Notes: a model not told the origin generated them from the letters alone. Shown: positions 1 through 7,101, numbered from the stretch's first letter. The stretch: 9,371 nucleotides of DNA from Syntrophobacter sp. DG_60 (GCA_001304365.1 LJNA01000048.1:1-9371), one strand, 5' to 3'. Numbers and translations are program-made.

Positions 1-478
1 TGGTACACCTCTCATAACAACCAGTAATAATTATAACTACTGGTGCCTCAGCTATCCACATCTGATGAAGTGCTGCCATTGCCAGTGCCTCCCTCATATC
101 GCCCTCTTTTATAAGCTTTAATGAGTGCTTTTCAGGAATGTACTGATAAATACCTGCCCCAAGGCCACTGGTCCCATTTTTACCAACTGCTATAAATATA
201 TCCAGGGGATAGAGTGCTCCTGCAGAAGGAGCAGACCTGAACATTCTCCTTTTATCAGTTATGCCATCTCCTGCCCAAAGTATCTGGGACAAATTGTTAA
301 TGGTTAAGGGATTTGGTTTAAAGCCCCTTATAGTCCTCCTTTGTTTTATGGCCTCCTCTACCGATTTTTTACCTTTATAAGAAGGCTCTAGAAGCGAAAT
401 TTCTTTAGACGGAGCATCCTTCACAAATAGGCCAGAAAAGAAGACAATTGTCGCTATAAGTGTAATTTTTAAACTCAC
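1..478 (-). CDS. SagB-type nitroreductase-fold flavin dehydrogenase with signal peptide (3' end missing)
   Basis: The N-terminal 159 residues of a SagB/ThcOx-type member of the FMN nitroreductase family are visible; the rest lies beyond the left edge. Family members are FMN-dependent oxidoreductases; some oxidise azolines in RiPP synthesis, but most have unknown substrates. Visible family marks are the arginine pair and third Arg of the FMN-binding segment (R47, R48, R51 in QRRTIRGF), the APSAGALYPLD motif at 83-93, the GAGIYQY turn near 108-113 and the AEAPVVIIIT strand near 143-152. The start is GTG at 478, preceded six bases upstream by a strong GGAAGGGGGAG Shine-Dalgarno stretch. Residues 1-20 are a short basic start plus a hydrophobic segment, so the enzyme is probably exported to the periplasm, which is not typical of the cytoplasmic nitroreductases. 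It follows the DHH/CBS/polymerase gene by 60 bases and may be co-transcribed. No RiPP precursor or cyclodehydratase gene is visible, so the substrate is unknown. Confidence 0.85.
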   Translation of the reverse strand, partial: MSLKITLIATIVFFSGLFVKDAPSKEISLLEPSYKGKKSVEEAIKQRRTIRGFKPNPLTINNLSQILWAGDGITDKRRMFRSAPSAGALYPLDIFIAVGKNGTSGLGAGIYQYIPEKHSLKLIKEGDMREALAMAALHQMWIAEAPVVIIITGCYERCT

Positions 479-538
479 TTTCTCCCCCTTCCTTTTTTTC
501 TATATCCTGAATATAGCATAAACTTCCTTTTTTAAGAT

Positions 539-3187
539 TTATCTCTTGTCCCAGAACTTTTCAAAGACAAATTGCTCCTCGTCTGCTCTTGTTTTTACTA
601 TTCCATCTAACTTTGCCTTTAGCAGGCTTTCTAATATCTTTTTAAAAATAGGGCCGGGCCTAAAACCCATGGCCTTTAAGTCTTCTCCAGTAAGAATAGT
701 CTCTACATCCTTTAATTTAACAAAATAGTCAGATATACATTTCTTTTTTTCCTCTGGCATTTTTGCCATTAAATAAAGCAGATATTCTGTAGGTAAATCC
801 TTAAGGGTAAAATAGATTTGAGAGGGTAAAATACTTGGAGCAACTTGCCACTTGTTATAAATTTCTAAGATTAAATACCTTTTTTCTAATATACGTTTTT
901 TTAATCCTTCTGAAAATTCTAGTTTATCTAAGAAGACACTTAAGTCTTTATTTAAATTGTCTACTAGTCCCAAAAGGTATACTAGGCTCTTATCATAGCT
1001 TTTTTTTAAATACAGTAGGTCAAACCAGGAAAAGACTGTCTTGATTTCTTTAAATAGGTCTTCTAACTTCTCATTCCAGACAATACTAGGGTGCAAGAAC
1101 TTCAATGCCTTTAATGCATGTAGCCTTTTAAGGATAGCAGGTGGATTGGCTTCTTCCAAGATAAGTTTTAACTCATGCCAAATTCTAGCACCACTTACAT
1201 GTTCCAATAAATTTAGCTGCTCAGCCTGATAAATAAGGTTTAATGTGTGTTTTCCAATCTTAAAGTCAAATCGTTGCTCAAAACGCACTGCCCTAAGTAC
1301 CCTTGTGGGGTCTTCCACAAAGCTTAAGTTGTGCAATATACTGATTACCCCTTGTTTTATATCCTGTTGGGCACCAAAAAAGTCCATGAGCAATCCAAAT
1401 TGTTTGGGATTTAACTTTACTGCTAATGTGTTTATAGTGAAGTCCCTTCTATATAAGTCCAGCTTAAGTGAACTCATCTCCACTGTAGGTAAAGCACCTG
1501 GGGTTTCATAAAATTCTGTCCTGGCAGTGGCTATATCAATGCAAAAACCGTCAGAGAAGACCACTACTGCTGTACCAAACTTTGGATGGGAATGGACCCT
1601 TGCCCCTAAGTTTTTGCTTAATTTTTTTGCTAAGAGGATAGCATCGCCTTCTACCACAATGTCTATATCAAGATTCTTTTGCCTTAACAGCAAATCACGA
1701 ATAAAACCCCCTACTGCATAGACACTGTATCCAACACTATCTCCAATCTCCCCAATCTTTTTTAATAAGTCTATAATTTTTCTTGGTAGGCGTTCATGAA
1801 TGAGTGATGTAATAAACTTTTGCCGAGGGCGTTTTTTTGATTCAAGGTGCTCAAAAAAGCTGGAGGGACTGGTTAAAAGGTAGTGAAGCAGGTCTTTTCT
1901 AGTAATGATGCCCACTAATTTTCCATGTTCTATAATAGGCAGCGACCTTTGTTTGTGCTGAAGCAGTGCCTTTTTAATTTTTGTTAATGGGGCATTCGGT
2001 GGGAGTGTAGGGAATTCTGTAGTCATAAATCTCTTTACAGATCGATCTTTTAAACCATGAAACATGGCCTTATCCACCACCGGACGCGTAATAATACCCA
2101 CCAGTTTATTATCATCTGTTACTGGAAGGGCATTTACATCATAATGGACAAAAATTGCCTCCGCTTCTTTTATTTTAGTATCCTGGGAAATAGATTTTAC
2201 TGGATAAGACATCAAATCTTTTGCAACTTTAAGGGTTGTAACTTTTTTGGATAGGGTAGCCAAAAGTTTATGTTCTACTTGAATCAAGGTTAGGTTCTTT
2301 ACAACGGCTGAGGCAGCCGCAGGGTGCCCTCCTCCATCAAATACTGATAGGATTTCTGCTACGTTTACTTCTGGCAATCTACTGCGGGCCACTATAAATA
2401 TACGATTTTCCATGCGTACTAAGGTAAAAACTACTGGCATTTTTTCAATCTCTATAAACCTATTTACCAATGCAGCAAAGTCTCTGATATATTGTTCCAC
2501 AGATACCCTACTAATCACTACAGGGACATCGTGAATAAAATGGGTGTGGGCCCCATGAATCAATTTATTGAGTAAATCAACCTCCTCGGCACCAAGCCTA
2601 CGTGTAATTAACTCAGTTACTACATTTAGATTGGCCCCACATCCAATAAGATAGGCAGCTGCCTCTAGATCCTCTTTAGTAGTGGAGCGGAAGGTAAAAG
2701 AGCCTGTATCTTCATAAAGCCCTAAGGCCATCAGTGTGGCCTCTTCTGGGCTGGGGCATATTTCCTTTTCTCTTAGGATATGAGTAAGAATAGTTACGGT
2801 AGCCCCTACAGGTTTAACTATAGATACTTTGGCTGGAATGTCGTCTTCGGAGGGGGGGTGATGGTCATAGATGTGTACTTCCACACCTTCCCTTTTAACT
2901 ATTTCTGCTAAAGGGCCAATGCGTGAAAGCTGGCTTGTATCTAACAACACCACCTTTTCTACCTGCTTTGGGTTAATATCTTTTAATTGAAAGAGTTGAA
3001 AATAATCCATGGCTGTACTAAGCATAAATTCACGCACTCCCCTTTCTTGACTGTTTGGGGCAATAAGAATGGCATTGGGGTAGAGTCTTCCGGCTGCTAC
3101 TATGGAAGCCAAACCATCAAAATCCGCATTTTCATGGGTAGCAATCAATGTAATCTTTTTATTTTGCCCTAGGGTGGAACTTGGCAT
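539..3187 (-). CDS. DHH phosphoesterase - 2x CBS - tRNA nucleotidyltransferase/poly(A) polymerase fusion
   Basis: An 882-residue class II nucleotidyltransferase fused to regulatory and phosphoesterase domains. Residues 1-300 are a DHH/DHHA1 unit: HENADFDG at 18-25, LLDTS at 81-85, the DHHP signature at 108-111, an acidic EDTGSF motif at 159-164 and the DHHA1 GGGHPAAA loop at 285-292. Two CBS domains follow (about 319-375 and 384-438), a nucleotide-sensing Bateman pair. The polymerase head starts near 486: GGFIRD (493-498), catalytic DxD D507/D509, RRDFTIN (580-586) and the EDPTRVLRAVRF motif (625-636), then a helical tRNA-binding tail. This architecture is known in Aquifex and Deltaproteobacteria, where A-adding, CC-adding and poly(A) enzymes can be separate proteins. 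Sequence alone does not show which activity this one has. All catalytic motifs look intact. The ATG at 3187 has AAGGAAGG three bases upstream and lies inside the end of xerD (29-base overlap), suggesting translational coupling. The DHH part could act as an NrnA/RecJ-like RNase; that is inference. Confidence 0.93.
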   Translation of the reverse strand: MPSSTLGQNKKITLIATHENADFDGLASIVAAGRLYPNAILIAPNSQERGVREFMLSTAMDYFQLFQLKDINPKQVEKVVLLDTSQLSRIGPLAEIVKREGVEVHIYDHHPPSEDDIPAKVSIVKPVGATVTILTHILREKEICPSPEEATLMALGLYEDTGSFTFRSTTKEDLEAAAYLIGCGANLNVVTELITRRLGAEEVDLLNKLIHGAHTHFIHDVPVVISRVSVEQYIRDFAALVNRFIEIEKMPVVFTLVRMENRIFIVARSRLPEVNVAEILSVFDGGGHPAAASAVVKNLTLIQVEHKLLATLSKKVTTLKVAKDLMSYPVKSISQDTKIKEAEAIFVHYDVNALPVTDDNKLVGIITRPVVDKAMFHGLKDRSVKRFMTTEFPTLPPNAPLTKIKKALLQHKQRSLPIIEHGKLVGIITRKDLLHYLLTSPSSFFEHLESKKRPRQKFITSLIHERLPRKIIDLLKKIGEIGDSVGYSVYAVGGFIRDLLLRQKNLDIDIVVEGDAILLAKKLSKNLGARVHSHPKFGTAVVVFSDGFCIDIATARTEFYETPGALPTVEMSSLKLDLYRRDFTINTLAVKLNPKQFGLLMDFFGAQQDIKQGVISILHNLSFVEDPTRVLRAVRFEQRFDFKIGKHTLNLIYQAEQLNLLEHVSGARIWHELKLILEEANPPAILKRLHALKALKFLHPSIVWNEKLEDLFKEIKTVFSWFDLLYLKKSYDKSLVYLLGLVDNLNKDLSVFLDKLEFSEGLKKRILEKRYLILEIYNKWQVAPSILPSQIYFTLKDLPTEYLLYLMAKMPEEKKKCISDYFVKLKDVETILTGEDLKAMGFRPGPIFKKILESLLKAKLDGIVKTRADEEQFVFEKFWDKR

Positions 3188-4052
3188 AGACCTTCCTTAA
3201 ATGCTCCTGTGTTACATGGGTATATATTTGAGTGGTGGTAATAGCTGCATGTCCCAACATGGTTTGTACTGCCCTTAAATCCGCCCCACCTTCTAATAGG
3301 TGAGTGGCAAAGGAGTGCCTAAGTGTATGGGGGCTAATTACCTTGGCAATCCCAGCACACTTGGCATACCTTTTAATGATTTCCCAAAAACCTTGACGGG
3401 TCAAGGGATGGCCCTTATATCCGATAAAAAGATAAGGAGAGGCCCTTTTCCTAAGTAGTTGGGTCCTTACTTCATGTAAATATTTGTCCAATATCTCTTT
3501 TGCCTTATTTCCTATAGGCACCAGTCGTTCTTTCCCCCTTTTTCCTATAACTTGTATATACCCTTCTTCTAAATAGATTTGATTCAATTTTAAACGGACC
3601 AGTTCTGAGACTCGCATACCAGTGGCATACAGTAATTCTAACATGGCGGTATCCCTTGCCCCCCTTGCCGTATTTAAATCTGGTTGAGATAAAAGCATTT
3701 CTACTTCATTAAAGGTTAAGGTCTGAGGTAATCTTTTTTCAAATTTAGGCGATTCTACTGAAGAAAGTGGGCTCTTTTTAAGACGTTTGGTATAGATCAA
3801 AAAACGGAAAAATGTTCTTATAGCAGTGAGGACACGGGCTCTACTGCGGGCAGAGAGGTTATGTTCTGTCAATCTGTCTAAAAATTCCTCTACATCTTCA
3901 ACCTTTACCTCCTTTGGCCTTTTGATATTTTTGTCTTTTAAAAAATCTGAGAATACCTGCAAATCATGGGCATACGCCTCTAATGTAAGCCTAGAGAGCC
4001 CACGCTCTAAAAGTAAAAACTGGTAAAACTCATCTAGAAGGACATCAAACAT
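3159..4052 (-). CDS. xerD: Tyrosine recombinase XerD
   Basis: A 297-residue site-specific tyrosine recombinase, close to the 298 residues of E. coli XerD. It acts with XerC, or alone in some lineages, at dif to resolve chromosome dimers at the division septum. Residues 1-100 form the SAM-like core-binding domain (DEFYQFLLLERGLSRLTLEAY near the start). The catalytic domain carries the full active-site set: R147 (ATGMR), K171 (GKRGKER), H242 and R245 (PHTLRHSFATHLL), H268 (MLGH) and nucleophile Y277 (TTTQIYTHV). The C-terminal KFHPRA tail is characteristic of XerD rather than XerC or a phage integrase, and there is no attachment site or phage context. The ATG overlaps the stop of the upstream small membrane gene (TAATG), with GGGAGAGG about 11 bases before it, so translational coupling is likely. 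No dif-like site was seen in this window. Confidence 0.93.
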   Translation of the reverse strand: MFDVLLDEFYQFLLLERGLSRLTLEAYAHDLQVFSDFLKDKNIKRPKEVKVEDVEEFLDRLTEHNLSARSRARVLTAIRTFFRFLIYTKRLKKSPLSSVESPKFEKRLPQTLTFNEVEMLLSQPDLNTARGARDTAMLELLYATGMRVSELVRLKLNQIYLEEGYIQVIGKRGKERLVPIGNKAKEILDKYLHEVRTQLLRKRASPYLFIGYKGHPLTRQGFWEIIKRYAKCAGIAKVISPHTLRHSFATHLLEGGADLRAVQTMLGHAAITTTQIYTHVTQEHLRKVYAKFHPRAK

Positions 4053-4300
4053 TATAATATAAACCTCTCCCAGTGTTTTATAAAAAAGGCAAGCATTATT
4101 GAAATCAGTGGAGCAATAGTTAGTGAATGTATAAATGTGCGATGATATTTAAGGTAATGATTTTTGTTTATAAATGTAGGGATATGGTCAATGTCAGGTA
4201 AAACTGCCCCTACGATTAATACCTCACCTGAATACTTTAATGAGAGAGGTAGCACTTTGGACAAATCATATCCCACAAGGAAATGGGTCAAAATATCCAT
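4052..4300 (-). CDS. Short YdjM/DUF457-like membrane protein, apparently truncated
   Basis: An 82-residue protein resembling the N-terminal part of the YdjM/DUF457 family, inner-membrane proteins annotated as putative metal-dependent hydrolases. The visible marks are H6 in MDILTH, the LPDIDH motif (34-39: D36, D38, H39) and HRTFIHS (53-59), corresponding to the family's HRGxTHS. Hydrophobic stretches lie at about 26-35 and 59-74. Relatives are usually well over 140 residues with further membrane helices, so this copy is either a natural short form or has lost its C-terminus. The stop overlaps the xerD start by one base, so no room is left for a frameshifted remainder. No Shine-Dalgarno sequence precedes the ATG. 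Instead a promoter -10 box lies six bases upstream, consistent with a leaderless transcript. It is the first gene of the likely operon ydjM-like, xerD, DHH/CBS/polymerase, SagB-like. Function is unproven. Confidence 0.7.
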   Translation of the reverse strand: MDILTHFLVGYDLSKVLPLSLKYSGEVLIVGAVLPDIDHIPTFINKNHYLKYHRTFIHSLTIAPLISIMLAFFIKHWERFIL

Positions 4301-4306
4301 AGAATC

Positions 4307-4335
4307 ATTATAAAAGCTTAATAAAAAAAAGACAA
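4307..4335 (-). promoter_or_regulatory. Sigma-70-type promoter for the ydjM-like/xerD operon
   Basis: On the minus strand TTGTCT (4330-4335) and a perfect TATAAT (4307-4312) are separated by exactly 17 bases. The -10 box ends six bases before the ATG at 4300, so the first transcribed base should fall at or next to the start codon. No Shine-Dalgarno sequence is present, which agrees with leaderless translation. Prediction by eye only. Confidence 0.6.
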
Positions 4336-4340
4336 TCCTT

Positions 4341-4390
4341 GAATAATTAGTTAATTCATTAATTCGTTGAGTAGTTGAATAGTTAAAATT
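4341..4390. repeat. Degenerate AT-rich short-period repeat
   Basis: The stretch is made of loose heptamer-like variants of AGTTAAT/AGTTGAAT (AATTAGTT, AATTCAT, TAATTCG, GTAGTTG, ATAGTTAA). Such low-complexity runs are common in intergenic DNA of AT-rich genomes. It separates the leftward operon promoter from the rightward regulator promoter. No function can be read from it. Confidence 0.4.
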
Positions 4391-4462
4391 ACTTTTGACA
4401 AAGTCCTGATAAATATAGGGAGTGTAGAATAAAATACCCTTTTCCCTAAATTTTCTCTTTAG

Positions 4463-4491
4463 TTGATTTTTCTAAAGATACCCACTAATAT
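4463..4491 (+). promoter_or_regulatory. Possible promoter for the NtrX-like regulator gene
   Basis: TTGATT (4463-4468) and TAATAT (4486-4491) are 17 bases apart, each matching the sigma-70 consensus at four of six positions. Transcription would start near 4498, about 30 bases before the ATG at 4527. The match is weak and the surrounding DNA is AT-rich, so a chance match is possible. Confidence 0.35.
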
Positions 4492-4526
4492 AGAATAAAG
4501 AATTTTGGATGGACTGGAGGTTAACT

Positions 4527-5873
4527 ATGTCTAAAATTATTTTGGTAGTAGATGATGAGATAGCCATTTGTCAGGCACTTAAGGGTATCCTTTCTGACGA
4601 GGGCCTTTCTGTTATCACTGCCACTACTGGCAATGAGGCCTTAATAAAAATAGAGGAAGAAATCCCTGATTTGGTCCTTTTAGATATCTGGCTCCCAGAT
4701 ATAGATGGGCTTGAAGTATTGAGAGGGATTAAAGACCAATATCCTCAAATGCCAGTAATTATGATCTCTGGCCATGCAAACATTGAGACTGCTGTAAAGG
4801 CCGTAAAATTAGGGGCGTATGATTTTATTGAGAAGCCACTTTCTTGGGAAAACACCATTCCTCCTATAAACAATGCATTAAATTTCTTGCGTCTGGCTGA
4901 AGAAAACTTGCAATTAAAACAGAAAGCCCCCTTTAAATACAAACTTACAGGGCAAAGTCAAACCATTAAGAAGGTGAAAGAGCAAATAAAATTAGTGGCC
5001 TCTACAAATGCCTGGGTGTTAATTATGGGTGAGAATGGAACGGGAAAGGAGTTGGTTGCCCATGCACTTCACCATTATAGTAAACGTGCCTTAGGCTCAT
5101 TTGTAGAGGTGAATTGTGCAGCCATTCCTGAAGAGTTAATAGAAAGTGAACTTTTTGGCCATGAAAAAGGGGCATTTACAGGGGCACATACCAGAAAAAG
5201 GGGGAAATTTGACTTAGCCCATGGTGGCACCCTATTTCTGGATGAAATTGGGGATATGAGTTTAAAGACCCAGGCAAAGATCTTACGCATCTTGGAAGAA
5301 CAACGTTTTGAAAGGGTTGGGGGTACAAAGACTATTCAAGTAGATGTGCGGGTTATTGCTGCCACAAATAAAGATTTGGAAGAGGAGATTACCAAGGGAG
5401 ATTTTAGGGCAGACCTTTATTATCGGTTAAATGTAGTGCCTATCGAGGTTCCCCCTCTAAGGGAGAGAAAAGAGGATATTCCTTATTTAGTAAAGGAATT
5501 TTTACAAGAATTTTCTTCAGAAAGCAATTTTGGTCTAAAAGAGATAGAAGAAGAGGCCATTTCCTTGTTAAAGGAATACGATTGGCCAGGGAATGTAAGG
5601 GAATTAAAGAATATCATTGAGCGTTTAGCGATTATGGTGCCAGATAAAATTATTAGGACCAAGGACGTTCCAAAAACCATTGCCCAAAGGAATGAGAAGG
5701 GCGTAGATTTATTTTCTTTTAAGATCTTTAAGCAAGCAAAATGTTGTTTTGAGAAAGAATTTATCCGTCGTAAGTTACAGGAATATAATTGGAATATCAG
5801 CCTTACTGCTCAAGAGATTGGTTTGGAAAGAAGCCACCTTTATCGTAAGCTTAAGGCCTATGGTCTTCAGTAA
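4527..5873 (+). CDS. Orphan NtrC-family (NtrX-like) sigma-54-dependent response regulator
   Basis: A 448-residue transcription activator with three domains. The receiver (1-about 120) has acidic pocket D9/D10, phospho-acceptor D53, S81 and K103. The AAA+ domain (about 138-375) has Walker A GENGTGKE (168-175), an intact GAFTGA loop (215-220) that contacts sigma-54, Walker B GGTLFLDE (233-240), arginines R294 and R300 in the arginine-finger segment, and sensor-2 WPGNVREL (353-360). The C-terminal Fis-type helix-turn-helix (about 421-444) with ERSHLYRKLKAYG is most like NtrX. It should respond to phosphorylation and drive sigma-54 promoters. The start chosen is ATG 4527, six bases after GGAGG (4516-4520). 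An in-frame ATG at 4509 overlaps that ribosome-binding region and has none of its own. No histidine kinase gene is adjacent, so the partner and signal are unknown. Its last 23 bases overlap the convergent Mut7-C gene. Confidence 0.93.
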   Translation: MSKIILVVDDEIAICQALKGILSDEGLSVITATTGNEALIKIEEEIPDLVLLDIWLPDIDGLEVLRGIKDQYPQMPVIMISGHANIETAVKAVKLGAYDFIEKPLSWENTIPPINNALNFLRLAEENLQLKQKAPFKYKLTGQSQTIKKVKEQIKLVASTNAWVLIMGENGTGKELVAHALHHYSKRALGSFVEVNCAAIPEELIESELFGHEKGAFTGAHTRKRGKFDLAHGGTLFLDEIGDMSLKTQAKILRILEEQRFERVGGTKTIQVDVRVIAATNKDLEEEITKGDFRADLYYRLNVVPIEVPPLRERKEDIPYLVKEFLQEFSSESNFGLKEIEEEAISLLKEYDWPGNVRELKNIIERLAIMVPDKIIRTKDVPKTIAQRNEKGVDLFSFKIFKQAKCCFEKEFIRRKLQEYNWNISLTAQEIGLERSHLYRKLKAYGLQ

Positions 5874-6330
5874 AGCAGCTTTTTAACCAGGTTTCCATCC
5901 GCTCTCTATGTGTTCCTGGCCAGTAAAACCTACTACAAGTAGGGCAGAATTTAAATCGGTTATGGGTCTTACCTATATACTCAGGGACATAGGGAATGGC
6001 CTCTTCTCTGGTCTTTTCTATCAATATAGTATTGCAAAAACTACATCTAGAGAACATCTGTTTTTCGTCCAATCTTAGCTTAAAATGCTTTATTATCTCA
6101 CGTATTTGGTTCTGGGTTTCATTGGCCTGAACAAAATAGACCATCTTTTTCGGCAATTTTTTGTTTTTAAGCCAATCACTGCGCCTTGTTAAAAAGATAT
6201 AGTCCTGTTTTAGATATCTTTCTAAATCAGCCCTATTAGTAATGGATTTATAAAGTACATCATATCCTAGACGTCTTAGCCACTTTGCCAACTTTCCTAG
6301 CATAAAGTCTACCAGGAATTTTTTATCCAT
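5851..6330 (-). CDS. Mut7-C (DUF82) PIN-like RNase domain protein with zinc ribbon
   Basis: A 159-residue protein of the Mut7-C family, PIN-fold domains predicted to be RNases and named after C. elegans MUT-7. The N-terminus has the family opening FLVDFMLGKLAKWLRRLGYD (5-24) with acidic D8. A central FLTRRSDWL (46-54) corresponds to the motif where many relatives have TRD or TRN, with Arg at position 50. The C-terminal zinc ribbon is clear: C96/C99 (RCSFCN) and C119/C122 (FCPTC), followed by FYWPGTHRERM. The start chosen is ATG 6330 because the conserved domain begins within four residues of it. A TTG at 6366 would add 12 residues encoded by repeat DNA. Neither start has a well-placed Shine-Dalgarno (only AGG abutting the ATG). 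The gene ends inside the 3' end of the response regulator gene. Cellular substrate is unknown. Confidence 0.85.
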   Translation of the reverse strand: MDKKFLVDFMLGKLAKWLRRLGYDVLYKSITNRADLERYLKQDYIFLTRRSDWLKNKKLPKKMVYFVQANETQNQIREIIKHFKLRLDEKQMFSRCSFCNTILIEKTREEAIPYVPEYIGKTHNRFKFCPTCSRFYWPGTHRERMETWLKSCFTEDHRP

Positions 6331-6331
6331 C

Positions 6332-6468
6332 CTAAAAAATGCCAAATGACAAAGCTCAAATGCCAAATCAAGCCCAAAATCTTCACCCCGTGGAATAGAA
6401 AAGTCTTATTCCACAGGGCAAGAATGACAAAACAATAATTTTGACATTTGGGCTTTTAAGTTTTTTAG
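6332..6468. repeat. MITE-like palindromic intergenic element
   Basis: Nested inverted repeats fill most of the gap between the Nudix and Mut7-C genes. Outer ends are CTAAAAAA (6332-6339) and TTTTTTAG (6461-6468). Middle arms are AAGCCCAAA (6370-6378) and TTTGGGCTT (6447-6455). The central hairpin has an 8-bp stem GTGGAATA (6390-6397)/TATTCCAC (6407-6414), a 9-base loop, and CCC/GGG (6386-6388, 6416-6418) beyond one mismatch. The left side also has a direct repeat AAATGCCAAAT (6337-6347, 6358-6368). The 16-base core at 6382-6397 recurs at 8935-8950. There is no coding capacity, so this is either a non-autonomous mobile repeat or a REP-like element. It is not an obvious terminator, since no T-run follows the hairpin on the minus strand. 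Confidence 0.6.
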
Positions 6469-6483
6469 TGCTTAAAATTGTCC

Positions 6484-6954
6484 CTAACTCATATCCTTGC
6501 CCTTGACCTTTCCGATATAGGTAAAGTAATCATTTAATATCTTTTCATGGTCAAAGGCCAATTGTTTGGGAAGATTTTTTTTAGTAAATACACCAATATC
6601 CTTGGCATCACTGCCTTCTTTGGGGATACCTTTGGCCTTAGCAATATATACAGTAGTGACAGTGTGGTGCCTGGGGTCACGTCCTGGGTCAGAATATGTA
6701 TAAAATTGTGTTATCGATTCTATGTCTAAACCTGTTTCCTCCTTTGCCTCTCTTATGGCAGCCTCCTCCAAACTCTCACCATAATCTACAAAGCCACCAG
6801 GAATGGCCCATCCATAAGGGGGATTCTTACGTTCAATTAAGATGATGCCCTTTTTTTCTAATTCGATGATGATATCTACCGTAGGGATAGGATTTTGATA
6901 GATAAATACAGCTTTTCCACAATGAGGACAAAGAATTTCTTTTTTTTTAACCAT
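6484..6954 (-). CDS. Nudix hydrolase, ADP-ribose pyrophosphatase-like
   Basis: A 156-residue protein with a perfect Nudix box, G-x5-E-x7-RE-A-x-EE-x-G-L, spanning residues 54-76 (E69, E72 and E73 as metal ligands). Nudix enzymes cleave nucleoside diphosphates linked to another moiety. [12 protein letters not shown] at 88-99 resembles the corresponding segment of prokaryotic ADP-ribose pyrophosphatases, so ADP-ribose is a reasonable but unproven substrate. Residues 9-12 form a single CPHC pair, half of a zinc-ribbon-like N-terminus. The protein is probably cytoplasmic, with no signal peptide. The ATG at 6954 lies about 20 bases downstream of the predicted transcription start. The G-rich run GGGGGGAAAG is rather far from it (about 13 bases), so initiation may be modest. 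The gene is divergent from the cytochrome cluster, and the Mut7-C gene follows it after the palindromic element. Confidence 0.9.
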   Translation of the reverse strand: MVKKKEILCPHCGKAVFIYQNPIPTVDIIIELEKKGIILIERKNPPYGWAIPGGFVDYGESLEEAAIREAKEETGLDIESITQFYTYSDPGRDPRHHTVTTVYIAKAKGIPKEGSDAKDIGVFTKKNLPKQLAFDHEKILNDYFTYIGKVKGKDMS

Positions 6955-6980
6955 TTTACGACAAAATCTTTCCCCCCTTT

Positions 6981-7008
6981 TTTATAAGTGTAAGGTCAGG
7001 ATTGTCAA
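6981..7008 (-). promoter_or_regulatory. Sigma-70-type promoter for the Nudix gene
   Basis: On the minus strand a consensus TTGACA (7003-7008) is followed after 16 bases by TATAAA (6981-6986, five of six matches). Transcription would start near 6974, giving a leader of about 20 bases. It is back-to-back with the cytochrome promoter 65 bases away. Confidence 0.6.
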
Positions 7009-7072
7009 GGTAAATTTTCAACTTGGTAAAGTGTAAAAATTGCAAGATGAAGCTAGGGCTGCGATAAAGTGC

Positions 7073-7101
7073 TTGACAGAAAACATGAAAAATGGTATTA
7101 G
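7073..7101 (+). promoter_or_regulatory. Sigma-70-type promoter for the 12-heme cytochrome pair
   Basis: Consensus TTGACA (7073-7078), a 17-base spacer and TATTAG (7096-7101, four of six matches). The predicted transcription start near 7107 gives a 25-base leader ending in AGGGAG (7121-7126), six bases before the ATG at 7133. This placement rules out translation from the longer open frame that starts at 7040. Confidence 0.6.

Noticed and set aside
500..516. Small hairpin CTATAT-TCAGG-ATATAG before the SagB-like gene
   Set aside because: The 6-bp AT-only stem is weak. On the minus strand it is followed by A residues rather than T, so it is not a terminator, and it is likely chance.
4395..4430. 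Perfect TTGACA upstream of the regulator gene
   Set aside because: The possible -10 boxes are 13 (TATAGG) or 24 bases (TAGAAT) away, outside the usual range.
4509..4526. Earlier in-frame ATG for the NtrX-like regulator
   Set aside because: It has no Shine-Dalgarno, and the GGAGG at 4516-4520 is placed for ATG 4527, where the receiver domain begins normally.
6331..6366. TTG start adding 12 residues to the Mut7-C protein
   Set aside because: The extra codons lie in the left end of the palindromic repeat and the conserved domain starts just after ATG 6330.
6386..6418. Central hairpin of the palindromic element as terminator of the Nudix gene
   Set aside because: No T-run follows on the minus strand, and the nested outer arms indicate a repeat element instead.
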